Positions 54,061 through 63,666 of a stretch of 64,000 nt of DNA are shown one piece after another. A model generated the notes under the pieces. That model did no database searches and was not told the origin of the DNA. It saw nothing but the letters and a program-made list of their open reading frames with translations. The position numbers and the translations under genes were made by a program. This stretch comes from Chromatiaceae bacterium (lineage in GTDB: Bacteria; Pseudomonadota; Gammaproteobacteria; Chromatiales; Chromatiaceae): assembly GCA_024639005.1 (NCBI GenBank), contig JAHEJD010000007.1, positions 1 through 64,000 of the forward strand. Reading direction: 5' to 3'. Within the stretch, counting starts at the first letter, position 1. Each line of letters opens with the position of its first letter.

Positions 54061-54645
54061 CAGGGCTCCTCTCCATTGCACCGGGCAGATCCAGTGTGAG
54101 CCCGGGTTCAACTGGGGTTAGCGGCCAATCAGGTAGGATTTTAAGTAGCAAAGACCGGGACAAATAAATTTGCGCCCCCGCATAGCCCGAGAAGCCGCGG
54201 AAGGGTTCCGCGTTGAACCCGGCGTCATGAAAATGGGAGCCTCAGCGCTTTCGGCACCAGGATGGCGGTGGCCGTGCCGACGTATTGCTGATTTTTTGGG
54301 ACACCAGAAACAACTTGAATGGTACTCAAAGCGGCGACGAACGCCCCGCCCGCCTTGCGGCCCGCTCAATTTACCTTTTCATTTATAGGCATATTCGACG
54401 ATGTTGTTTGTGCGCGCCTGATGGTGTGCAGATGTGGATGGACAACTCGCAGCGGAATAGACCACCGAGACCGGATTAAAGTTTACAGCCGCAACCAAGC
54501 CATCGATTTTTCTGTCGGTCTTGCTTTCACCGTGCGTCATTGGGTGAATTTTCACCAGATTGATCGTGAATCATTCACCGCCGGGTACGGCTCCAGCTCG
54601 TTAGTTTTCAGTCTCCACCGCACACCAATATGCAAGGAGACGACA
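54061..54645. promoter_or_regulatory. divergent intergenic region of channel and haloperoxidase
   Basis: About 585 bases without a supported gene. The 3' part, within 110 bases of the haloperoxidase start, carries the two Crp-like palindromes described separately. The left part holds some open frames without ribosome binding sites or recognisable motifs. Confidence 0.4.
54543..54579. promoter_or_regulatory. two Crp-like palindromes upstream of the haloperoxidase gene
   Basis: GGTGAA-TT-TTCACC at 54543-54556 has six-base perfect arms. GTGAA-TCA-TTCAC at 54566-54578 has five-base arms and is flanked by matching C and C on either side. Their centres are about 22 bases apart and lie 75-100 bases upstream of the start codon. 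Crp-family sites have GTGA-N6-TCAC; here the gap is four or five bases, so an altered recognition geometry would be needed. A third similar palindrome lies at 63792. Confidence 0.55.
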
Positions 54646-56757
54646 ATGGGGATCCCCTATTCCGAACCGGATCCGGCTGGCTCGGAGCGCGCACGGATCA
54701 GCAAAAACCTTCGTGATCTCGCAACCGATATTGCCCGGCTTCGCCCGCAGGCACTGACCCAGGCGAACCGGGAAGAGACAGACCACGGGCCGCAATACCC
54801 CGCCAACTTCACCAAGGGCCTCAAGCATGACGAGAGCGGCCTCCTCGAACACTCAACCGATTACCACTGTTTCGTCGAGGCGATCAACTCGCCCGACCGC
54901 ACGTTGTTCGAAAAACAGGTCGAGACTGCGGAAAGCCGCGGTGTGGTCTATCACTGCACTGCGAAAGACACCTGTCACGGCAAGGAGGCGATCAAGTGGC
55001 GCGGCTGGGAAAGCCCGCGCGCCGGCCACGTCTATGAGCTGCAGGGCGCAGACGCCGGCGCCTGCGGTATGGCGCCTGCCCCGCGCGTCGGGTCGAGCGA
55101 GCTGACGGCTGAAATGGCCGAGGTCTATGCGCTGGCCATACTGCGCGACGTGCCTTTCACGACGATCTGCAAGGGCGGTGGCGAGCGCCTGTGCGCATCG
55201 TCGGATGAGGTGACCGACGCAAAACTTAGCGCGGTGGAGATCGTCAAGTTGCTGAACGGTATGCCTTTCTATTCGGGCGCCAACCCGCTCTCCTCGACCG
55301 CGCACAATGTTGACGAGCGTGGCCTCAATCGTTTCGAGCGAAATCGCCGCTTCGCCCGGACACAATCAGCCGATGGCCAGCTGACCCCCGCAACAGCGTT
55401 TCGTGGTTCCACCAAGGGCGCTTTGGTCGGTCCATACCTGTCGCAGTTCATGCTCATCGGCGCGAAGTCGCTTGCCTGCGCTGGCGGTGGAACGGCCAAT
55501 TACCCAGGCCGGGACGCGCCATTCGACCTACAGGACGGCTACATACCCTACGGCTCATTGATCATCGATCAGCGTGCACTGACGCACAAAAACTGCCTCG
55601 ACTACATGACAGACTGGTGCGCCTGGCTGGACGTGCAGAATGGCGCCAATTTTAAGGGCGCGGACAAATTCGAGGAAAACCGCCGGTTCATTACCACGCC
55701 GCGCGACCTGGCCACCTATGTGCACTTCGATGCACTCTACGAGGCCTATCTCAACGCGGCACTGATCCTGCTCGCCATGGGCGTTCCGGCCTCCAAAGGA
55801 TTTCCTGAACCCAGCCCCTCCGGCGGGCGGGATGCGTTTGCGACCTTCGGCGGACCGCACGTGCTGTCGCTAGTCACCGAGGTTGCGACCCGCTGCCTCA
55901 AGGCAGTACGGCGACAGAAGTTCAACTACCATCGCCGTGCCCGACCGGAGGCGATAAGTGGACGTCTGACCCTGGCCTGTCTCGGCCTCCAAGACGACGC
56001 GTTCAAGAGTAAGCTGGGCTGCGCCGCTGCCGCTTTTGAACGCGCCCTCAGCGAGATTCCTGCCGATCTGCGATCAGCGATCGTCGCGCACAATGCCGAA
56101 CAGAATGCCAACATGGCCAGCATGCGCGGCCTCGATTGCGGCAACGACGTCTGTCTGCCGGGGCAAGTCGACGAAGGCATATTTACCGCCTGCAACCTGC
56201 TCCTCCCCATGGCCTTTCCGGAGGGATCGCCGATGCATCCGGCCTATGGCGCGGGGCATGCGACCGTGGCTGGTGGCTGCGTCACCATGCTCAAGGCATT
56301 TTTCGAGATCTTCGAGGACTGCGACAGCCACGAGGAGCGCGCCCTGTGCGACAAGGACGGGAAACCGATTGTCTATGTCCCGAATGCAGGCGGTTCGCGG
56401 CTGGTCAAAGATCCGAAATTCAAGGGCAAGCTGACCATCCAGGGCGAGCTCGACAAATTGGCCGCGAACATCTCGATCGGCCGCAACATGGCCGGGGTGC
56501 ATTACTACTCCGACTACTACGACTCCCTGCGCATGGGCGAGCGTGTCGCGGTTGGAATCCTGATAGAACAGTCATCGACCTATGGCGACGGTATGGAGAC
56601 CACGTTCAAATCATTCGACGGGGATTACATCAGTATCTATGGCGAGGGGGGCAGCTGCGGAAGACTGTCCATCCTGGATCGCGACGGCAATCCGGTGGCG
56701 CCTCGCGACTGGTGGCTTCGCCACGTCATGGGCGGGGAGATCTCCGAGGATCTCTAG
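54646..56757 (+). CDS. vanadium-dependent haloperoxidase (bromoperoxidase type)
   Basis: A 703-residue protein with the vanadate-binding residues of the family in order. K425 lies in RRQKFNYH and R433 in RRARPE. The block SPMHPAYGAGHATVAGG carries the acid-base H538 and the phosphate-like anion site, and NISIGRNMAGVHYYSDYYDS has R613 and the vanadate-ligating H619. The spacings (8 between K and R, 6 between R and H) are those of algal and cyanobacterial bromoperoxidases. The enzyme would oxidise halides with H2O2 to hypohalous acid. No signal peptide is visible. The ATG at 54646 has AAGGAG eight bases upstream. A GC-rich gene with cysteines, it stands alone on its strand, after the channel gene. 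Bromide, chloride or iodide preference cannot be read from the sequence. Confidence 0.92.
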   Translation: MGIPYSEPDPAGSERARISKNLRDLATDIARLRPQALTQANREETDHGPQYPANFTKGLKHDESGLLEHSTDYHCFVEAINSPDRTLFEKQVETAESRGVVYHCTAKDTCHGKEAIKWRGWESPRAGHVYELQGADAGACGMAPAPRVGSSELTAEMAEVYALAILRDVPFTTICKGGGERLCASSDEVTDAKLSAVEIVKLLNGMPFYSGANPLSSTAHNVDERGLNRFERNRRFARTQSADGQLTPATAFRGSTKGALVGPYLSQFMLIGAKSLACAGGGTANYPGRDAPFDLQDGYIPYGSLIIDQRALTHKNCLDYMTDWCAWLDVQNGANFKGADKFEENRRFITTPRDLATYVHFDALYEAYLNAALILLAMGVPASKGFPEPSPSGGRDAFATFGGPHVLSLVTEVATRCLKAVRRQKFNYHRRARPEAISGRLTLACLGLQDDAFKSKLGCAAAAFERALSEIPADLRSAIVAHNAEQNANMASMRGLDCGNDVCLPGQVDEGIFTACNLLLPMAFPEGSPMHPAYGAGHATVAGGCVTMLKAFFEIFEDCDSHEERALCDKDGKPIVYVPNAGGSRLVKDPKFKGKLTIQGELDKLAANISIGRNMAGVHYYSDYYDSLRMGERVAVGILIEQSSTYGDGMETTFKSFDGDYISIYGEGGSCGRLSILDRDGNPVAPRDWWLRHVMGGEISEDL

Positions 56758-57050
56758 AAACCCTTTAGCTGCTTGTAGCTCGGCAACAGGGCTCGCTCGA
56801 CAAGGTTGGCCAGCAGCTGAACGGCGCTAGCGGTCCGATCGGTTACTGACCGTTCCGATTGGCCGGAGGGTCGGCGGGTAGCCGACTCTCCCAGGCTGCG
56901 AGAGGCGATATCGGGTCATCTCGTAACCAATCAGCGAAAAGTCCTCGGCGCAGAGAGCGGGATTGAAGCGCGCGGACACCTCCCTCAACAGCGGACGCAG
57001 TGGCCAAACGCACCGCACGCCAATAGAACGAACACGAGGAGATCCTAGCC
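56758..57050. other. intergenic stretch between haloperoxidase and FecR genes
   Basis: About 290 bases with no supported gene. Near 56832-56866 it holds an imperfect repeat of CCGATCGG/CCGATTGG with a CGGT-TACTG-ACCG hairpin, which could terminate the haloperoxidase transcript, although no T run follows. Confidence 0.35.
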
Positions 57051-57176
57051 ATGGGACCTAACGGAGAGACAAATGTGGTGCAGATTCACCCGAAGAGACG
57101 GTACACTCGACGTTGCCAAAACTGCTATTCCTCGTCTTCGCCGCGCGCGGCCGAGGCACTCGAGGCCGAGTTGTAA
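57051..57176 (+). CDS. possible 41-residue small protein
   Basis: An ATG at 57051 with GAGGAG eight to ten bases upstream opens a 41-codon frame ending TAA at 57176. The product is basic (VVQIHPKRRYTRRCQNCYSS) with a C-x2-C pair. It ends 44 bases before the FecR-type gene and may be a leader or small partner. I do not recognise it. The good ribosome binding site supports it, its shortness does not. Confidence 0.4.
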   Translation: MGPNGETNVVQIHPKRRYTRRCQNCYSSSSPRAAEALEAEL

Positions 57177-57220
57177 CAGCGGGCGGCGACCGGGTCGGAC
57201 CGCAATGCGGGAGGAAGCGG

Positions 57221-60200
57221 ATGCCAAGACTTGAAAGGATTTTCGCTGGCGCCGTTTTGTTTTTTTTCGCGGTAGCTGCAACACAGAGCGCACCCCACCA
57301 ACGTTGCGACACCTGGACCGCACGTCTCGTGTCTACCCAGGGCGTGGTCGAGGTGCAGTACCCCAACCGCACAGAATGGCGAGCCACCGAACTCGGCCAA
57401 ACATTCTGTCTCGGGGATCGGCTGCGAGTGCAAGGCAATAGCCGCGCCGCGCTTGAGCTGGCAAACGACACCATCCTCAGATTGGATCAGAAAACGATGC
57501 TGCTGCTACCCGAAGCGGCGACTGAGGACGATTTCTGGGTAGATCTTTTTGAAGGCGCCTTGTATCTGCTCAGCCGGGTCAAGCGCAGCCTCGAGATCCG
57601 CACACCGTTCGTCAACGCGGGCCTAGAGGGCACCGAATTCGTCGTGCGTGTACTCGACGACCAGACGATCGTCTCCGTGTTGGAGGGAAAGGTCGCGGTC
57701 AGCAACGCGCTCGGGCGCCTCAGCCTGATCCCTGGCCAGACTGCGGCCGCGACCAAAAACAGTGCACCGATCCTGCGCCTGGAACTCCGCACCGAGGACG
57801 CGGTCCGCTGGGCACTTTACTATCCACTCATCCTCGATCCTACTCAGCCCGGCATCGATCGCGCGGTGCTGGAGGCCCAGCGCGCGCTGATCGTCGGCCG
57901 CGCCAGCCAGGCCCGCGCGCAGCTCGATGCGATCTTGGCGAAGGACCCGTCGAACACCCACGCGCTTGCCCTCGCCTCGATAGTCGCCTTGGTCCAAAAC
58001 GCCACGGACCAGGCCAAGGATCTCGCCGAACGCGCGGTTGCGGTCACCCCCGGGGATACTAGCGCGCAGTTGGCCCTATCCTACGCAAATCAGGCGCTTT
58101 TCGATCTATCCGGGGCCAGAGCAGCCGCCAATGCGGCAGTGGAAAGCGATCCCGACGACGCGATTGCCTGGGCAAGGCTGGCCGAGATCTTGGCCTCGCT
58201 CGATGTCGTCGGCGCGGCCCTGAGTGCTGCCCGAAGGGCGGTCGAACTCGCGCCCGGACTGTCGCGCACCCAAACCGTATTGGGTTTCGTCGCGTTGATG
58301 CGCCTGGAGCTCGACCAGGCCGCTGCCTCCTTCGAAACGGCAATCGTTCTGGATCCGACCGATCCGCTACCCCGGGCCGGGCAGGCCCTGGTGAAGATTC
58401 GCCGTGGCGCCGTTGCCGATGGCACACGGGACCTGGAGATCGCCGTCAGTCTGGATCCAGCCAATTCGCTGGCGAGGACTTATTTGGGTAAGGCTTATTT
58501 CGAACAAAAGAGAGATCGCGAGGCCGGCGTCGAGTTCGAGCGGGCCAAACAACTAGATCCGCTGGATCCTACCCCCTGGCTGTACGACGCTCTGCGAAAA
58601 CAAGCCGACAACGATCCCATTGGCGCCTTGCGCAATCTCGAACAGTCCATCGCTCTAAACGACCACCGTGCAGTCACACGCTCCAGACTGCTGCTGGACG
58701 GTGACCGCAGCGCACGGACCGCAGACCAAGGACAAGTATTCCGCGAACTCGGCTTCGAGCGCTTGATCCCCGGCATCACCGCGCGTTCCTCGATTTTGGA
58801 TCCAGGTTCACCTGGAGTTCACCGGTTGCAGGCCGATGCCACCAGGCCGCGCGAACAATCGGCGCGTGTCAGCGACCTGCTGCAGTGGCAGCTCAACGCA
58901 CCGCTGACCACGAATTTGCTGCAGCTCCAGCAGACCGAGGCGAATCTGGTCATCACCTCCGCCGCCGACCTGGTGGCACTCTCAGAATCTGAATGGTCGC
59001 AGATGTTCTCAACCGATGGGCCCTTTCTGCGCTTCAACGCAGTCGCCGGCTCCCATGATCTGTTGAGCAACGATCTCACGTTGGGCTACCAGGCAGAGAC
59101 TGTGGTGTTCGGCGTGACACAATATCACTACGAGTTCGACGGCTTCGCAGACAACAATGACCAGACACGAGACATCTATGGCGCTTCGATGCAGTGGCAG
59201 CCGTCGCCGACGACCGTCCTGTTTGGCGAATACCGGGACGATGACCAGGACTTCGGCGACCTGAGCCTCGGTTATGGCGGGGCGGATGTCGCACCCGACC
59301 TTCACACCTCCATCGACGCCGATCGATGGCGTGTTGGCATCCGCCACCAGGTGCGCCCCGACACCCAGGTCATTGCTACAGTCGCTGGATTCAACAGCAC
59401 CGAGAAGCAGCGTGACCGCGTGTTTTTCCCAGAGATTCCGATGATCGCGCCGGCGCTGACGACTCAGATAGACGCCAAGACCGACGATGACGGCTGGCTG
59501 GGAGAACTCCAGGTGATCCGCCGTTGGGCGCCAGGCGCGCTGGTTGCTGGAGCCGGGTACTACGACTCGGACTCCGACCTCAAGTCCCTCGCCGTGACCG
59601 ACGCCGAGGTCCCCTCCGTCGGCAACATCACCATCGATCGCCAGACCATCCGGGACGACACCAATACGCAACACACGAACGCCTACGCCTATTGGTCCGC
59701 AAGCTTACTCTCAGACCTGGACTACACCGCTGGCCTTGCCTACGACGACTACGACGGGCCGGAGCTGAATCGTAACCAGCTCAGCCCGAAACTGGGTGCA
59801 ATATGGCGCCCGGCGGAAGGCCTGCAGTTTCGCGCCGTCGCCGCGCGCGGCCTCAAGCGCACCCTGGTAGCGGAACAGACCGTTGAGCCTACGCAGGTCG
59901 CCGGATTTACGCAGATGTTCGACGATCTTAACGGGACCGAAGCGCGACTTTACGGTATCGCACTGGACGCGCGCCCGAGGCCTGATCTCTACCTTGGCGG
60001 GGAACTCAGGGCCCGCGATCTCAAAGTGCCATTTACGGATGTCAATGGCGCCGACGAACGAACCGACTGGGACGAACTTACCGGTGCGCTCTACGCCTAC
60101 TGGACGCCCACCGACCGGCTGGCGCTGCGCGCCGAGCTGTCTTACGAGGACCTGGACTACGACAACCGGCTGCCTCGCCCCGACAAGCCCTGGAGCACGT

Positions 60201-60526
60201 TATCGCTGGACACCATCCAGCTGCCCATTTCCATGTCATATTCCGTGCTTCGCGGGTTGACGACCAGGGCTACCGCGCGCTGGGTCGACCAGGATGCCCA
60301 CCTGGTTCAGGTCGCCATCCCGGGACAACCGCGCCGCCGCGAGTCCGACAGCTTCTGGACCGCCGATCTGGAATTCGACTATCGGCTGCCGAAGTATTAC
60401 GGCCGAATCACCATTGGTGCGAAAAACCTGTTCGACCAGAGCTTCGGATATCAGGAGCCCGATCTCAACCAACCGACGCTGGCGCGCGAAAGAACTTTCT
60501 ACGTACGTCTAAATCTGGCATTGTGA
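57221..60526 (+). CDS. FecR domain-TPR-beta-barrel outer-membrane protein
   Basis: An 1101-residue exported protein. A signal peptide (PRLERIFAGAVLFFFAVAAT) is followed by a FecR-like domain (ARLVSTQGVVEVQYPNRTEW, FEGALYLLSRVKRSLEIRTP, TPFVNAGLEGTEFVVRV). A run of TPR repeats follows, with helix-rich segments such as ALELAPGLSRTQTVLG-like and LGKAYFEQKRDREAGVEFER. The last 520 or so residues have alternating strands, with Asp-rich turns and a C-terminal NLFDQSFGYQEPD...RTFYVRLNLAL block, as in TonB-dependent or porin-like barrels. There is no plug domain. The ATG at 57221 has GGGAGGAA just upstream. The FecR part normally sits in the inner membrane; here it is fused to an outer-membrane protein. 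A small lipoprotein and a CHASE2 cyclase follow. Confidence 0.8.
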   Translation: MPRLERIFAGAVLFFFAVAATQSAPHQRCDTWTARLVSTQGVVEVQYPNRTEWRATELGQTFCLGDRLRVQGNSRAALELANDTILRLDQKTMLLLPEAATEDDFWVDLFEGALYLLSRVKRSLEIRTPFVNAGLEGTEFVVRVLDDQTIVSVLEGKVAVSNALGRLSLIPGQTAAATKNSAPILRLELRTEDAVRWALYYPLILDPTQPGIDRAVLEAQRALIVGRASQARAQLDAILAKDPSNTHALALASIVALVQNATDQAKDLAERAVAVTPGDTSAQLALSYANQALFDLSGARAAANAAVESDPDDAIAWARLAEILASLDVVGAALSAARRAVELAPGLSRTQTVLGFVALMRLELDQAAASFETAIVLDPTDPLPRAGQALVKIRRGAVADGTRDLEIAVSLDPANSLARTYLGKAYFEQKRDREAGVEFERAKQLDPLDPTPWLYDALRKQADNDPIGALRNLEQSIALNDHRAVTRSRLLLDGDRSARTADQGQVFRELGFERLIPGITARSSILDPGSPGVHRLQADATRPREQSARVSDLLQWQLNAPLTTNLLQLQQTEANLVITSAADLVALSESEWSQMFSTDGPFLRFNAVAGSHDLLSNDLTLGYQAETVVFGVTQYHYEFDGFADNNDQTRDIYGASMQWQPSPTTVLFGEYRDDDQDFGDLSLGYGGADVAPDLHTSIDADRWRVGIRHQVRPDTQVIATVAGFNSTEKQRDRVFFPEIPMIAPALTTQIDAKTDDDGWLGELQVIRRWAPGALVAGAGYYDSDSDLKSLAVTDAEVPSVGNITIDRQTIRDDTNTQHTNAYAYWSASLLSDLDYTAGLAYDDYDGPELNRNQLSPKLGAIWRPAEGLQFRAVAARGLKRTLVAEQTVEPTQVAGFTQMFDDLNGTEARLYGIALDARPRPDLYLGGELRARDLKVPFTDVNGADERTDWDELTGALYAYWTPTDRLALRAELSYEDLDYDNRLPRPDKPWSTLSLDTIQLPISMSYSVLRGLTTRATARWVDQDAHLVQVAIPGQPRRRESDSFWTADLEFDYRLPKYYGRITIGAKNLFDQSFGYQEPDLNQPTLARERTFYVRLNLAL

Positions 60527-60585
60527 CGACGCATAGAACTTAGTCGGGAGTACCCGGCGGGTGACAACATAGCGGAGGAAATGAC

Positions 60586-60918
60586 ATGCACATCGGTCAC
60601 TTCGGCAAAACCTTCTTGCTGGCCACGCTAGCGGTCACGATCACCGGCTGCGCCGGGTCATTTAGATCCGAAACCCCAAAGTACGAAACCCCTAAGCTTG
60701 ATGCACCTTTCTATATCACCTTCAGCCCCGAGGGTGAGCCCGTGGTGTTGAACAGCAAAGGCGAGGAACTAGTGGTCGAGGGCGCCGTGGTGGAAATCCC
60801 CAATAAGTCCACCATCAAGCGCGCCACCAACTTCGCGACGCTTGAAATTCAGGGCTCACACTATTATCTGCTTTACATCAACGGTCGGGCGATCAAGATA
60901 CCGTTGCCTCACCCCTGA
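60586..60918 (+). CDS. small lipoprotein
   Basis: A 110-residue protein with a type II signal peptide: basic start, hydrophobic run and lipobox TITGC, so the cysteine near residue 22 would be acylated. The mature chain has a short beta-rich domain (PFYITFSPEGEPVVLNSKGE, EIQGSHYYLLYINGRAIKIP) without recognised family. GGAGGAA lies seven bases before the ATG. It is probably in the same transcript as the FecR-barrel gene, 59 bases downstream of its stop. No +2 aspartate is visible, so sorting to the outer membrane is likely. Confidence 0.75.
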   Translation: MHIGHFGKTFLLATLAVTITGCAGSFRSETPKYETPKLDAPFYITFSPEGEPVVLNSKGEELVVEGAVVEIPNKSTIKRATNFATLEIQGSHYYLLYINGRAIKIPLPHP

Positions 60919-60940
60919 CAGGCACGCGTACGCCGGGGCG

Positions 60941-60968
60941 GCGACCACCCTATGATCCTGGTGGTCGC
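60941..60968. terminator. hairpin between convergent genes
   Basis: GCGACCACC at 60941-60949 pairs perfectly with GGTGGTCGC at 60960-60968 around a 10-base loop. It lies between the lipoprotein stop and the convergent cyclase stop, so it could terminate both transcripts. A T run is lacking. Confidence 0.4.
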
Positions 60969-60993
60969 GGCGTTCCGTCTCCCTACGAAGTTC

Positions 60994-63060
60994 CTAGTGA
61001 CGCGCAATTGTGCTCGCATCCGCGTTCCATGCGCACAGCTCGTGCACGTCGAGCGGCGTATGCTTGCCGGCCAGGACAAAAGAACCGAGCGGCCTCGACA
61101 CCGCCGCATCCACACCCATCAGTGTCTCGGCCGACACTAGTAGAGTGGTCCCAAGCTCTTTATTGAGTGCCTCCAGGCGCGACGCCGTGTTGACGATATC
61201 GCCCACCGCGCGGTATTCGAAATGGTCTCCGGCACCTACATGGGCCATGGTCACCGCGCCACAGTGCAGTCCGATGCGGGTTGGTAACACCGGGCCATCA
61301 CTCGACGCACTCCGACGTTCTACCGCGTCGAGGATCTCGAGCGCGGCCCGGCAGGCGGCAGTTCGGGTCGCCAGCTCGTCCCGCCGAGCGGCCCAGATCG
61401 CCATCATGGCATCGCCGACCACGTCCGAGATGATCCCTCCGTGCCTGCGCACGGGTTCGAATATCAACTCGTAGTACTCGTTCATGAAGGCCGCCAGCGC
61501 ATCGGGCGTCATGCCTTCGGATAGGGTCGTGTAATGTGCAGCGTCAGAGTAAAGGCAGACGCCATACACGCTCTCGACGTCCTGTCCGGGATGGAAACCT
61601 TCACGCACCAGCCGCTCGACAACGTGATCAGGCAGATAGTAGCCGAAGATCTCCCGGATACGGATTCGATCGCGTTTGGCCTCACGATAATGCAGGGTGG
61701 TCGCGACGAACAAGGCGAGCGGAGCCTGTACCAGCAGAGGCGTCACCAGGGGTAGCCAGAGATAAGCCTCGGTGAACAGGCGGACCGCAGCGTAAGTATA
61801 TGCGCCGCATAAGCACAGCAGCGCGACAGCCGCCCAAAAAGGCGTTGTGAGGCGTGCGAAAAATCCGAGCAGCAGGCCCCAGCTCAATACCAGCAACAAG
61901 GTATGGCCCGGCGACAGCGGTTGAATCGTTGTCCGGTCGCGCAAATTTGCCAACGCAGTCGCCAGAATCTCGATACCGCTCAGATCATGGCCCGTTTCTG
62001 GGTCCGAGTAGGGCGTCGTGAATTCGTCCTGCTGTTCCCACTGGACCGGACTGGAAAGACCGACAAACACGGCACGCCCAGAATAGGCATTGGCGTTCGA
62101 CCCCTCACCGGGCTCTCCGGACAGTTCCCGCAGGGCCTGATCGTAGGGGATTGTCTGAATAGTCCAGGGCGGCCCATAGAAATTGAGGTACCGGCTGGGT
62201 GGATCGGCGAGCGCGGCGAGCACACTCTCGAGCAGCTCGCTATTCGTGTCACCCTCGTCCGCAGCCCCAATCTTGATGGCCTGACGAAGAATTTGCTCCC
62301 GCAGTCCAGGCCTTTGGCGCAGCGCAGCCGTCAGCGGTTCTGCCGCCTCGGCATATGTTCGCGCCTCGGACACAATTTCCCCTGAAGAAGGAAGTTTCGC
62401 CGCCAATTCTGGGGCCGTGCTTTCAACACTCCGCCATAGCGTGCCGTACGTCGAGCGCGCCTGCACCAGCAAGGCAAGCAGCGGCAAAGAGGCCGCATCG
62501 CCGGCATTTCGGTCGAAGTTCCAGAACTGTGCTACCTGCAGCGGCACCTTCGGCAGCGTGAAAGGCGCCGTTGCCACGGCGGCGGCTGCGATTGGTGCGA
62601 CTGGGAGGACGCGTCGATGCAATGCGGCATTCAGACCCTCGGTGCCTGATCCAACGAGACCCATCACACTCTTGTCGAGAAACTCCAACAGCAACACGTT
62701 TCCTGCCGCTTCAATGGCCGCAGCCAACACCTGATCCTCGGCACCCCGCGCGTGTCGAAACAGCAGATCAAATACGATTGTGCGGGCACCAGCGTCGCGC
62801 AACCCCTCGACCAGTTCCGCGTGTAGCGTTCGCGGCCATTGCTTCGCTTCGTAGGGAACATGGAGCGCATCGGACGCGGCCTTGGTGATGGCAACTACTG
62901 TGATGCCGGCGGGCGCGGCTTGGGGACCTCGGGCTTGAAAGAACCAGTGCAAACCCATGGACTCCTCCTTCGCCCAGCCCCAGGGCAGGGTCACGAACAG
63001 CCCCCCAGCCACGGCGCAGGCAAGCCCCAGGAATACAGCTGACGTCAGTCTTTTCGGCAT
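60994..63060 (-). CDS. CHASE2-domain adenylate/guanylate cyclase
   Basis: A 688-residue protein. After one N-terminal helix, residues about 35 to 380 form a CHASE2 sensor domain (GITVVAITKAASDAL, ARTIVFDLLFRHARGAEDQV, SGRAVFVGLSSPVQWEQQDE with DLSGIEILATALANL). Three membrane helices follow, and then a class III cyclase domain of about 190 residues (VCLYSDAAHYTTLSEGMTPD, GIISDVVGDAMMAIW, VAVGDIVNTASRLEALNKEL-type end). The two metal-binding aspartates are present. CHASE2 senses an extracytoplasmic signal; the cyclase would make cAMP. The ATG at 63060 has GGAG four to five bases upstream. It converges with the FecR-barrel and lipoprotein genes, a pairing known for CHASE2 and FecR proteins. Confidence 0.9.
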   Translation of the reverse strand: MPKRLTSAVFLGLACAVAGGLFVTLPWGWAKEESMGLHWFFQARGPQAAPAGITVVAITKAASDALHVPYEAKQWPRTLHAELVEGLRDAGARTIVFDLLFRHARGAEDQVLAAAIEAAGNVLLLEFLDKSVMGLVGSGTEGLNAALHRRVLPVAPIAAAAVATAPFTLPKVPLQVAQFWNFDRNAGDAASLPLLALLVQARSTYGTLWRSVESTAPELAAKLPSSGEIVSEARTYAEAAEPLTAALRQRPGLREQILRQAIKIGAADEGDTNSELLESVLAALADPPSRYLNFYGPPWTIQTIPYDQALRELSGEPGEGSNANAYSGRAVFVGLSSPVQWEQQDEFTTPYSDPETGHDLSGIEILATALANLRDRTTIQPLSPGHTLLLVLSWGLLLGFFARLTTPFWAAVALLCLCGAYTYAAVRLFTEAYLWLPLVTPLLVQAPLALFVATTLHYREAKRDRIRIREIFGYYLPDHVVERLVREGFHPGQDVESVYGVCLYSDAAHYTTLSEGMTPDALAAFMNEYYELIFEPVRRHGGIISDVVGDAMMAIWAARRDELATRTAACRAALEILDAVERRSASSDGPVLPTRIGLHCGAVTMAHVGAGDHFEYRAVGDIVNTASRLEALNKELGTTLLVSAETLMGVDAAVSRPLGSFVLAGKHTPLDVHELCAWNADASTIARH

Positions 63061-63498
63061 CGGGCTCCGCCCGGCCCGGCGTCCACGACCCCGCGCCGCC
63101 GCTTTTTGAACATACCAGCAGCCGTGCCCGCCGCACCCCGATTGGTCTGGTGTCGCCTCGCCACTCGTCCTCGGTCGGCCGGGGCTTTCACACGAAAGCA
63201 GACCGCTACCCACCTCGATCCTGTCAAACAGGCCCTATTGAATGCACATGAACATCACGACGTCTATACCTTCGATCTCCTGCTCCGGCGGCCGATCCAC
63301 CGCTCCAACACGGAACGCGTTACAGAGGGTGAGCTAAGAGCCTGCGCGGCAGAGCGTGATGTAGCTGCGGCTTCGGCACTTCGGCACGCCTCGGCGCCCC
63401 TTCTTGTCGCGCAGTGCCCACAAGGCTCCTCGAACGACCACCGAACCGCACTCGAACTGGGAAACCGTCGGCTACCCGTAGCTCTACCGCGCAGGCTC
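63061..63498. repeat. gene-free stretch with an inverted repeat (63338-63498)
   Basis: No gene is visible in this 438-base stretch, which should contain the cyclase promoter at its left end. GAGCCTGCGCGGCAGAGC at 63338-63355 pairs with 63481-63498 in 17 of 18 positions, and the pairing continues imperfectly inward (GTAGC and CGG blocks). The right arm ends exactly at the stop of the 55-residue gene, so it may act as its terminator, or the 161 bases may be a small palindromic element. Confidence 0.6.
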
Positions 63499-63666
63499 CT
63501 AGCCGTGCGGTTGCCCCGCCATCAGCGCAGGTGACAAATCGTCTAACCGGTTCGTTTCCCAATCGTGGCCGTTACGCTCTGCGATCGCGTCCTGCAACTC
63601 CAGGTTGAGCCAGATACCCAAGGCGATGATTGACAAAGCGAGGATATGCTTGATGTTCATGGCCAT
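63499..63666 (-). CDS. 55-residue membrane-anchored small protein
   Basis: An ATG at 63666 preceded by AAGGAG four bases upstream opens a 55-codon frame that begins MAMNIKHILALSIIALGIWL, a single hydrophobic helix with a short basic start, then NLELQDAIAERNGHDWETNR and a short tail. It looks like a small inner-membrane or exported protein. It stands alone, downstream of a Crp-like palindrome at 63792, with the Crp/Fnr gene beyond. I do not recognise a family. Coding likelihood rests on the strong ribosome binding site and the clean helix pattern. Confidence 0.65.
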   Translation of the reverse strand: MAMNIKHILALSIIALGIWLNLELQDAIAERNGHDWETNRLDDLSPALMAGQPHG

